Below, piece by piece: positions 45,701-57,700 of a stretch of DNA of 64,000 nucleotides; position 1 is the stretch's first letter; each line of letters opens with the position of its first letter. The notes beneath the pieces were generated by a model. The model worked only from the letters and a program-made list of their open reading frames with translations. It had not been told where the DNA came from and did not search any database. Source of the DNA: Saccharina japonica. Lineage: Eukaryota > Sar > Phaeophyceae > Laminariales > Laminariaceae. Made by a program: the position numbers and the translations under genes. Where the stretch lies: positions 1-64,000 of the forward strand of contig MEHQ01002695.1 in assembly GCA_008828725.1 (NCBI GenBank). Direction: 5' to 3'.

Positions 45701-48700
45701 GACGATACCTGAGGCGAAAGGCAACATATGTTGGGAAGCGATAAGATCGGGTTGCGTGCGACTGCGCAAAGGCCTACTGATAAGAGGCTTTCCTCCTGCC
45801 GCGTACTAGCTAAAAAATGTCAGGTTGTTGTCGTATCGACGAGGGCGTCTGGGCGCGTCCGTCCCGTTAATCCTATCACCCTCGCCATACGTGTCGAAAC
45901 CATGGCGGTGATGATTGGGGAGTGAGTAGCGGTGGTGACGGTAGGGTTGAATATGGTCGTAGCGCTGTCAACACATCATCACACGCACGAGTTTTACGAT
46001 ACAACTTGAAAAATGCCCCGTTATTTTTGGATCTTAACTCCGGCAAGCGTATCCTGGCCGAATCTACTTGCCTGCCGTCGTTGTGCACGAACAAGAAATT
46101 AACCGGGATGCTTCACACTGCTGTTGGTCTACAACACCGGAATCTGAGCGCGATGTCGCTTTGGCTCACCATCGGCCAAACCACCGATAATTTAGATCGA
46201 CGGTGTCCACGACGCACTTATGTAATATATCTTCGTGACCAGCCGAACATCACTGTGTACTATCTGGCCTTAAACAGATCTCTGATGTGCTCAAGGCCAG
46301 GGGGGGCGACGGCTGTTCGCTGTTGACGGCGGCAGCCGAGGGAGGAAATGAGACAGTTTTTGTGGATGCCTGTGTCCTAATGGGGGGAAAGGTGAGTTTC
46401 CTTGGATTATTTGAGGATGATCGTCGCGATCTAAGCCGCAGTGAGGATTCATTGGTCTCTCTGGTGGCGGAAGCAGAAGCGGCAACAACAGTATAAGCAA
46501 CGCATTCACAGGCTGCTGCGATAGCGAGAGTAGAGAGCGGCGAGACCGCTAAAACCGGCCCTTGGAAACGTCCAGGCCTTGGCTCGACATACAGAGAAAA
46601 TAGGAAGGTCATATGTTTTTCATACCTCCGCTGTCTGGTGGGAGGATGTGGTCTGACATGCTCGAGGGGGGCCTATACGACATATGTTCGGTATAGAGCA
46701 CCATATGAAGGAAACGAAGACAAAATGTTTGAGATAAAACAAGCGTTGCAATGTCACTCGTCTACCGTAGAAGAGTCGACTGTGCCCGCGGTCTTTGTAT
46801 CCAAACTGCACAGCGAGCAGCAGCAACATCAATATTACCGTTATGCAAAGCATAGAGAAACCCGCAACGTGGGACAAAAGACACCGAGGCGCATGTCACG
46901 AACCTCGATCCTCTACAATAACCCATGCGTTTTTCATCCGGTGCACACGGGCCGCCTAGTAGTGCTACTGCCCCCCCGCCTGCTGTGCTATCTTACACAA
47001 CCTTTGTCTCTGTATCGTCGGTAATCTAAGGACACTGTTTGGGGGGAGCTCTCAGAGGGCGAAGCTCGCTGTCTCATGAAGATGGCGGCCAGAAGCGGGA
47101 ACTTGGGAATGTTTAGCAAGGCCAAAGAGGCGGTGCTGTCGATGGGCAAGGTGAACACGACGGCCATCCGATATTACGACCCCGGCCTTCGGTGATCTAC
47201 AGCAGTTGACATGTTTTGGTGTGTATTCGATCGTGTGTGTTTGCCGAAACTGCGAACTTCGTGCGACAGTTGCGAACTTCGAGCGACAGGCTACCTACGC
47301 GAGTGTTTTGTTCGGCTTGAATCACACGACTGCATTGGTTTTGTCTGAATTAAATGCACTGGGCGATGGAGACACACACGAGGGCGCGATGGAAAACAGG
47401 GCATCAGCGGCACACCCTCCGGTTTACCGTTTAGATCACCTAACCCCCAAACCTACCGTTGGGAAGAGTAACGTTAGTTGGCACATTCGGTCCTCGTTGT
47501 AGCCATATCAGTCGTCGGTCATCCCGCGCACCGGTGTCTACTCGAGACGGTTTAGCCCCCTACAATACCTGGCACGACAACCAGCGACGGCGCGGCTGCC
47601 CCAGCGTTCCTGAGTTTGAAGCGTGCTGTCCCTACACTAAGTGCCAGCTCCAGGGGATCCCCCTCGGCCGATAATGCCACATGCTGTGGTCTTCGAGGTG
47701 TATTGCACTCCATATCGCGAAGAGATACGTGGCCAGTCGGCGACCGTTAGGGAAAGTCGCCGGTGTGTTGAGAAGGCATGACGCTACGAGGGGATCGGAG
47801 TGGTACATTTAGGTGCTTTGGAAGGGTTAGTATGTGTGACCTTGAACATTTGTTTGTGTTAAGGGTTTATTTAGCACGTTGCGTCCGGGGTCGTTGTAGA
47901 TTTGCCACTGCCTACCCGCAGCACCAACGCGAGCGGTTTAGTCCGCTACTGCACTCACCCGACGTATTTGTGGGCGTAACGCATAACAACGCGGAGGTCA
48001 AACATCAAACGCGGCTGCTGCGCTTTGATGGGTTAGGTTTCCTCGATGGGTTCCGCGCAGGTCCGCCATATGTCGACCTCCCAGACACCCGTCCTGTTAG
48101 CGGGGGTATCGTTGTAGCGATGAACCGATTCCCCGGGCAATGACTCATGATCAACTCACCCCTCTATCGTTCGTCCGGGTTTGATGGTCAGCGGGCCGGC
48201 TCGCTTGCGCTGGACTCCAGTGACGACCCGAACCAAACCAGCATCGTGGTTGACGCGGCGAGGAGCGGGAGTGGGGATATGATCGATGCGGTTGTTGCCG
48301 TCATGTCCGAACTAATGCCAGAACAGAAGGTACGTGTCATGCTCGAACAGTCGACGGGGGGAAACCGGGGAAGGGGGGTGTGTGGAGTGGAGGAGGTGGA
48401 ACCTCGAGAGATCAGGAAAACATCGTGCCCGTTCCTAACATTCGTTACCGCTTATCGTCTCTGTTGCGCACGAACGTAGCAGTCGGCCCACACACACCAC
48501 AACACGCCCCCACCACGCTTCGTTCTCTCCACGCGTCCCTCTCTTCGTACTTGCCTCCGTTTCGCGCTCCGTTCCCCGCCCTTACGACGTGTGTAGCGTG
48601 CTTCCTTTCCATCCTGCATACACATGTAATAGCCAACTGCTGCTAGTTCCCCTCCATTCCTAACTATTGTTGGTACTGATACTGTTACGATCGTTGTGTT

Positions 48701-51700
48701 GGCGTGGTTCGTGTTTGCTGGTGCTGTAGGTGGTTACCGAAGTCATGTCGTCCGCCGGCCCGCGCCGAATGTCGTTGCTTATGGTGGCGGCCGAGACAGG
48801 GAGTGTGGAAGCAGTGGCTGCCGTCATGAAGGCCTTGCTAACTATCGTCGCTGGTGCCAAGATCATTGTGAGTGTGTGAAGTAGCGTCTCTCTTTCAAGT
48901 ATCTCTTCCTCCCCGTTTTCATGCATTCATTCATTTCCTTCTCCTTTGAAACATGGTAAGAGCACCGTGCAGCGACCACAGGCAGGGCTGGAAGTTCCTT
49001 GCCGTGTCGAGTGCACTGATGTGCCGGTGCTTGACCTGGATTATCGTGGCGTGTTATGCTGTGTTATGTGGTGTGGTGTTGTATGGCGTGCATTTTCCGT
49101 GCGAGGAATCCTAGACCATACCAATATATCGAGTGACAGGGGAACTATGACACTCGCAGTGATGCCAATCTCCGAATTGTTCGCATCGATGGTGCCCGCG
49201 GGAAAGGCAAAGAGACCATGGGTGTTCAAAGTGGATCGAGGTGATTTCGAAGACACCCCAAGACCTCACTGATCGTCCTAAACTCCATATATATACGTAG
49301 TCGCGTCAAATAACAGAATGTATCGTCTGCCGAAGATACATTGATAAGTACGAAAACAACACAGGCGCACCCCCGTGAACATTCACGTGAGAGCTTCGAC
49401 CTGAAACAAGGCAAGAACTCAGGCAGGCAATCGATCATTGCGTCTCCTACGGTAGAGCTACATCAGTTGTTTGTTTTCCTTCAGCAACGCGGAAAGCAAT
49501 GCGTGCTGGTATGATACATGTAGGTTAATTCGCTCAGATCGCTCGAGCAGGCGGCGTCTTTGAATGCGCTGTCACAACAAATGTCGTCGACGCCGGGAAG
49601 CCTGTACATGACAGCAAAGCACTCAGCTTGATAGGGAAGCCTGTACATGACAGCAAAGCACTCAGCTTGATAGGGAAGCCTGTACATGACAGCGAAGCAC
49701 TCAGCTTGATACGGTACATGCGCAGTGATGATAGCTCAAGGTATTTATTCAACACCCACGTCAGCGTGTAGCAGGTCGTAAAGCTGGTGCATCGGGACAA
49801 ACCGGTGTTTGTATACGAACGTTTCCAACCCAAGACCAGATACATGTTCGTAACGAAGCGGACAGAGCGGTAACGTCGCGCAATCAATCGATGTCAGTGA
49901 AGTTGTTGCAATGACCCGTAATACCGCTGCCTGCGACGGTACGAAACACAATTCGTCTTTGTTTTCGTAGACCTGAACGAAACAAGAACAACGCGCGAAG
50001 TATCAACTCGGTAACCGCAAAGGCTCTTGATCAAAGACGCCCAAATGGACCAACACAACACTCGCGGGCCGGGACGAGTCCGTGTCAACCCCGAACCACC
50101 AATATCTGCCCCCAGCTGTCGGGGACGACAGGAAGATTTAGATGGCGTAGGGCAATGCAGGATTTCGAAATATTTCATTGTCAGTTTGTCAACGCTGATG
50201 TTGGCTAGTCGAGCGTAGATACGCGGATTGGTCTGTTGAGTAACTGGCCGAAACGTACTTGTGGGTCCATATCCCGAGACCGGTGGGACTGAACGAGGGT
50301 GGGTTTGTGGAATGCGAGCTGGATGACGCCAAAGTAAATCAGGGTAAGGGTACGACCGCCCAGATGATTTCGGCCGGTGTTGCCCCGTTAACAGCACGCA
50401 CCAGAGTGTATGCTCCCTGCATGAAGCAAGACCTAAACAATCGCGTGACGCCTTTGACTGATCAGACCCCCACCAATAGCAAAATTATCAAATCGACGGC
50501 AGAACTTCAACATGATCAAATCGACGGCAGAACGTGAACAGTTACAAGCAACAAAACCACTACAGCGTCAAGAACATGTGTATGTACATTACGAGGTACG
50601 CGCTGGCATACGCGTGGTTGCCGTTTAGGAACTTCTTCGTATGTCATTATCCCTGACTCTCTTCCTCTCGCACGATCGCCAGTTGTGCAAATCGAAGTTT
50701 ACACCAATGTCTCACCCATTTCGCAAGCCGTCCATGTCCCCCGGCCCAGCTGAAATTGCATCCTGAGAGGGAAAGCCAAACCCACCCATGCGCAAGAAAA
50801 CCATTGACATGTCTCCCTCCCCACCCTCCCTCTCCCACACCCTCCCCCACCTCAACCGCTTTGCACGAAACGGATGTACATTCTGTCGGTCAAACTCGAC
50901 ACCTTCAAAACAAAACGCTGCGAATTCAAGCGCAACATGGTCACTGCCAAGGACATACATGGAATGACCGCAGTACACTACGCATCGACCAGCGGCGTGT
51001 TGGAGATAATCCGAATTGTTTCAACGTTAATCGCGCGCTACCTTTCCCCCAGCAAGGTATGCCTTCCTGGTATTCTGGCGTATGGTCAGCCTCTTGTCGT
51101 TATTGGCTTTTGGGTGCTCGCTGTGCCAGACAAATCGAATTCTCGTATACACCATGTCGGTGTGAGAAGACTTGAAGCGCGGTACACTTTCCACACGAGG
51201 GAGCGTATGCTGTACTCCAGGCAGTAGCCATTATGTTGCGGACCTTTCCTGGTCGGTTACCCGTGGAGCCGTAGAGCACGATACATATCGTAGTTACCGC
51301 TACGTGGGAACGTACCAATTCGCACTGAATACCGTAGGGATAAGATATATCCAGGCGCTTGGGGAAATACGAGGGTATCAGAAAAGTTCATCAGCAAAGT
51401 TCGTTTGTTTCGCTGGACGTGATATGCGCCATAGTGGTTGTGCATTTTCCGCTTGTTTACGTTCCGTTGTTGGTTGACTGCTCGCTATCTCTTTGTCCGT
51501 TGGCGTGTTTAGCGATCGGTTTGAGAACATACGCAGCACGTTATTGGTCGGTATCCATTTGTAACGTTTAGACGGCATCGATTTGTGAGCGTGTAGTGTC
51601 GTTGGTACTTGTATTGTTCGTGGGACAGTAGGAACATTGTGTTTGCAAGCGGGTGCTGACTATTCGAATAGACGAATGTTATGAGAAGAGGTGTGATATA

Positions 51701-54700
51701 TACTGTCCTAGAATGTCCCGCCTGAATGCTGTGTGTTTCCCGGAAGGAGCGAGAAAATGGTGAACAAATCCAACCGCGACTCTCGAACTGAGAGAGTATT
51801 GGGTGGTCGAGTGCTCAAAAATATGAACTAATATGGTTTCTAGGTTAACTATAGCGGCACTCCACCCATCTCCCGTTCCACGCTTTGTTCGTTTACGGAA
51901 AAACTGTTCTTTGGTTATATTTGGCTTGGTCCGTGCCTTTCGCGTCTACTCTTGCGTGCTAAATTCGGTGTCGTCCTGTCGCGATCTGGTTCTTTGTGGA
52001 TCAGTCCTGTTCGTTCTGGTGTATTTCGCAACCGTATAGACCCGTGCCGATGGGCGCTTCACCCGTTGCATTAATTTCGTATGTTTTGCTGTCACACGCG
52101 TTGACCGGTGCTCGAATTCCCCAACCGGATGCGACAACCAAGATGTTGGACGTGTACAGCGCCACCCTGGCCGGGTGCTGCGCCAACCTTTCCATGCCGG
52201 TGAGTGAAAAGGAGCCTTTAAATCGACTTAAAAGTCCACCCAACGGCCAACAGCTTGAACGACCAGGCTACTGGTTGTTCCCGACGATTGGTACTATATA
52301 TGTGCTTGGAAACAAGCATTCGCAACACTACTTAGCGGAAACGGTTGCCGTCCAGCGCGTACACAATCGGTTCCTCATTGGCAGACTGCTGCTACGGTAG
52401 GGAGGTCCCTTACAAGTAAGTTTGGGTTCAGCCGCGCAGAACCACTCGCAGAGTGACTACCCTGTTTCTTCACGGTCTGAACTTTTATGTATTTCGGGTT
52501 CGAGATATGCACCGCCACGGTATTGTAGGTTTTGTGGCGCTAACAAAATATGTTCAACTACAATTTCGAGCGAGGTTCAGAGTCACTCGCCCGAGTGGCC
52601 TAAGGCGATAGTGAAAATGGGGGTAGCCGCCTACCGTAACATAATTCGGCACTGGTTACTAGTGAGGGACTTTGGGTTTGCGTCGGGCGTATTGGCGTCC
52701 AGACGTGATCGGAGGAACACATATCAACCCTGCATGTATTATCCAGAACTTCCGTCAGTGGCGCGAATCGCGTGCTCTACTTGAGCCTTCGCCACTGTGT
52801 TCTCATGAACCCGCGCCAACGTCTTGCTTTTACTTGTGTGGAACAGCCACCGAAGTGTAGGGTTCGTGGAAGTTGATGCACTTGCACTCACCGACATGGT
52901 GTGTCTGCTCCAACCCGCGTTGAGCTACGTTGACATGTGCACTTGTCGTCGTGCTCGGTTAGCGATCCTTACGTTCTCATAGCGTTCCGTTTATCCGAGT
53001 CTGCGGTGGGACTCATCAATATAGCCTTACTGCTGCATCTGATGATGCCTTCCCGGTGCAGCACAGCAATCGTGATGGCTTCCACCGCCGTCGTTTCGTC
53101 CTGTGGTTCTGTTGTTTCTTTGTTGTCGCCTCTTGAATGTTACTGGGATCGAGAACCAGGTGGAAAGCAAGCTTCTTGAGGTGGTTTCGTACTTGCTACA
53201 GCACGGCGCGAAGCCTGGAGCGCTTGACCTCACCCGGCTCTCGACCAGCGTCTCGTTCCCCCGCTTGAAGGTCCGTCTACCTGTCGGCCGTTTTAGTTAT
53301 TCTAGTATGTATACGCCCGTGACGTAACACGCATCTCGGTTGCAAAGTCCGCAACGTTCGTCCGTGTTAACCCTGGTGATATTTGCAAACAACGTTTGTC
53401 GCACGTGGCATACATGTCGGCGTGGATGGTGTCTGTGGGTGTAGCCCCTAAGCCCTAACATATTGCCCCATGGGTAATAAGCCGACACTGTAAACGTCGG
53501 TCCATTTTCGCACGCAAGGCATCTGCAGGGGGGAGTGGCATACGACTATGGTTCATTAACACAAAGAGTATACCAAACAACACATTTACCCGATACTATA
53601 AGCCGATATATGGAATTTTTCCAACACCTTTTGCCTATGTCTGCAGGCGAGTCTGCTGGGAGCGGTGTCTTCAGCGAACAACCCGTTCATTCCAGGCATG
53701 AATCTCTCCGTCGGCCTTGCTGTGGCTGCAAAAATAGCCGTTGAGGGGGAAAAGCGCGCTCTGCTTTCGCTGCAGGTGTGGGTGTCTCGCGGGCGTGATT
53801 GTTTGCTTTGATGCTGAGGGTTTCGTCGATGTGAGGTCGGTGTTTAGGATAACACGTAGGAGACTGAAGGGGGGGGATAAACAGGGAAAATGTGATTGCA
53901 CGGGGGGTGTGTTATGTGACCTGACTGGCAATGTTGATTGCTTGCACGCACTAGGATGTTGGTGAAGACAAGTCGGAAGTGTGCCACTGTTTCTCGTAAA
54001 TCCAGTCGAGTTCGTTAGCGCCCGAAAAAATCCGCTACTACAGGTCCCTCGCATCAAACGTGGTGATAACCAATGCCACAAGAAACACGTTTCGTTTGAC
54101 CTTACTTCAACCGGAAACACAGGCTGCGGTGGACGAGCTACTGGGTGAGGTCCTTGAGAACCTGCCGCAGACCGTGAGGGGTTTTGAAGGACAAATGAAG
54201 GCGTGTTCAGCGGTGTTCGAGCCTGAAACCGTCATATTTCGTCACAAGGGCACGGCGGGACCCCTAAGCGTGGCCCTCCAAAAGCGCCAACAGATGAATA
54301 CCTACTGCACGATCCCCTTGGTGCTGGATTTCATGTGGCGGAAGTTCACGAAGGGCCTTCCCAGCCTCAGGGACACGGAGGGGGTGTTAGATAATGACAA
54401 AGAGTTCTCTAACCCCGGGCAGACCCTATACGGTTAGTCTTGTGCTGTACCACCAGTCGTTGCAATCCTACGTCTGTATTATTTCAAGGGCATGTTCGGT
54501 AGGGTATACCGGTGCCCGGGGTATGTTTGGTGGGCATACCAAACTTACCGAAGTGTCGGTTACCGGTATCGAAACAATACCGAACTTACCGAAGTGTCGG
54601 GTACCGGTATCGAAAACAATGCCTAACCTACCGAAGTGACGGGTACCGGTACGGAGGCCGTACCGAACAAATACCGGCACCCCGGTATTGTGGTCTAGAG

Positions 54701-57700
54701 TATACCGGTACTTGGGGTATATTTGGGTGGACGTACCATACTTGAAGAAATATCGAGGCCCAACATTGAAACAGTACCGAACTCAAACTCGCACCGAACA
54801 TACCCAAACATCGAGTACGATAACCTAAACGATACCCAACCTACTGAAGTGTCGATTATCGTGCACGGAAAACATGCCGATATCCCCCGGTATTGTGATC
54901 GAGGGTGTATCCGTGCCCGGGGTATTTTCGGGTATTTGTATCAAATATACCGCAGTCTCGGGTACCGGTGTTCGAAATGTACCTAACCTACCGAAGTGTT
55001 GGGTACACGTATTTGATAAAGTACCGAACACGCCGGTAGGGCTCGACAGAATTTCCGATCAACCATCCGCGGTAAACTTTGATACGTACCCTACTAAGCA
55101 CATCCGGTTAATGGTTTGTTACAAAAAGTATCAAACGCACTATTTTTAGGCAAGTTATGCGATAAAACGATGTGTAGGAGACATAAATTGGGATTTGCTC
55201 TGTGCATCGTTTCGACCCAACCCGCGAGTACCGACAAATAACACCTGTGTTTGAGCCATCGCAACCGTTGATGCCACCAAATCAGCGTCAATGTTACGCC
55301 ATGTAAGGCTAGACCCCCCCACCCCCCCCACAAATCAATGTTTCGTTTTTCAGGCACCGCAGAGCCTCCCGGTCGATTGTCGATCGGTCGAATCCCGATA
55401 AATTCGAATTCATTTTGTGTTTCAGTCTTGGCCGTTGCCCTTGTCACCGGCGCCCCCCCCCCAGGTGAGGATATGCTCGCCGACAGCATGGCGTTGCAGA
55501 GCGGCTACGGGGCCGGCAAACTATCGAACTTCAGCTACTTCCCGGGGGCACGGTTCGTCATCGTCGGACTCCTGTCGCGACCCGACAGCTACTACAAAGT
55601 GAGAAGGGGTTGTGCGGTGTAGGGGACGTACTTTAGTCCATCACAGCACAGCCAATGCCCTATTCCCCGATGTGCCTTGCTCATTTAACCTCACAGCACG
55701 TTCATCGTGAATGCTTGTCTAATAAGCTCCCCCTCTGCCCCCCCCCAACAAAACGTTTATGTTACATCGACGCAGGTGCCCGCTCTGCGGATGGTGCTAG
55801 ATTTGGTTACATACCTGTGCATGATGAGCTTTTTTGCGGGCTTCGTTCTTTTGAACGACGAGGAGGAGTTCGACTGGACGGAGATCATCTTCGCTTTCTA
55901 CGTCGTTGTAAGTGCTCCGTTCGGGGTGATGTTGGTGATTCTTCGCATGCGCCATTAGGCACGCGTGTGTTCACGGATTGTATACAGGTGTATTTGTATG
56001 CGATGTTCTTCTCTGTGCAAGCGCCACTCAGGTATTTCGTTCTGTTTTGAATACATTGCTGACAACTCGCCTGCGTTTGTCTGGAGAAAACCCCAACTAT
56101 GCGCTGTGTAGCCGCAAGCATGGCAATTTACAATGTTGGTGATCAACTTCGATCCCACCCCCTTGGCGTCGAAGCCACCTTAACAGTGAATATGTCTGTA
56201 TCGAGTTGGATGGTGGAGTGTGACTATACAATGTGCACGAACGCCTGCCCATCGAGTATGGTTCATGGTGACGTTAGGTGGGGTTACATGCCGCTGCCTC
56301 CGTGGACTCTATCGCGAATTTTGGATTAGTCGGGCGCACATGGCGTTTATACCCTGACTTGTCAACTGGGTCCCACCTAAGCCCCTCCATTACATTCTCT
56401 CTGCCCCCTCCTCCCTTTCTTCTCGGTGAAAACAACGAACATTCGTATAAGGGGGCAATCGTGTCAGAGCTCCTAGACGTTGCTGAGAACGCACGAGAGT
56501 ACTTCCTCGACCGATGGAACGTTCTGGACGTGGGTTGCTTATGCCTCATGTTCTTCGGGCTCTGTGTTCGAGCTTTTGATCCCGCCGACTCGATCTTGGC
56601 AAGATCAATGTACGCTCTGAGCGCACCGCTGGCGTTCACAAGGATCCTGTTCTTCGCCCAGATACTCCCTTCCCAAGGACCCATGATCCAGGTAAGCCAC
56701 GTTAAGGGCGACCGCGAGGGCGGCATAGTTGTTACACACACTGACCTCTGGTGGCAGGGCCTGCAATCAGCTGTTCGCGGCAAATTCAGTCAGTATGTGT
56801 TGACACAGTAATTGTTCCGCTCGTCTGTATGCTCTGTGGTACCATGCAAGCACGAGGCACAGGAGGATCAAAGTGAAATATCAACGCACGGTGCGTGGTT
56901 TTAACGTAGCGGAAATTTTCTGTGCACATATCACGTACACCCAGCTTGGGATAGGCCCGCTGGTGAACGCGACGTTGACGGGGAGTAGAGCCCGCCCAGT
57001 AGTCTAGCCAAGTTTGTTGATGCCGAACGCATACTATCATGCCTTGCGCTATCTCTACCACAGGCGTGCATCCCGTGCTTGGATAGAGGAGAACAGGGCT
57101 GGCCGTGTGAAACTGACAATGACGTTGATTTTTTATGTGCCATTTGCTATGCGCTTTCGACGTCGCTGCGAATAGATGGGCCTTAGCGAGGAATCCTGAG
57201 ACACGTTAATCGTGTAGAAGTCGGGAAATAATGGAATTCTTAGTCAGGCCTTTATGAAGCGTGAACCAGACCCATCCACCATCGAGCGTTTTCAGCAGCG
57301 CTCCACAACCTGTGTCGCTCCGGCCACGTCTGACTTTGTCGAACTTGCTCGCCCCTGCAGACCTGGTGGAGGGAAATGTTTAGTATTCATGTTTTAGTGG
57401 TTATGTTTCCCCTTCCCCATGCCCCCCCCACCCTCAACCTTGGGCAAGGTTTTATTTTCAATGACGGGTGAGCTCGTTAAGTTCGGCGTGGTCATGCTTG
57501 TGGTGATGGGTGGCTTCGTGGTGTCCTTCCACAGCATATTCCAGCACAACGTAACCTTCGGCCAGGTGAGGTGTAAATGTTGTTCACCGGTGCGTGGAGA
57601 TTGTTTCCCTTCGCCGTGTGTTTACTGGTTCTCGCCAGCAAACTACGTAATATATCGTTATGGCTGAGGGGGTAGGGGGCGCCCATTCCGCCGCAATGGG

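Noticed and set aside
49595-49711. CRISPR-like or coding repeat (MYRLPYQAECFAV frame)
   Set aside because: Only about three 39-bp units without spacers, inside an intron on the strand opposite to the gene; a minisatellite.
57361-57380. Possible mini-exon encoding TWWREM between channel exons 14 and 15
   Set aside because: Good acceptor but no donor giving a valid phase; direct joining of exons 14 and 15 gives an ordinary TRP S4-S5 linker.
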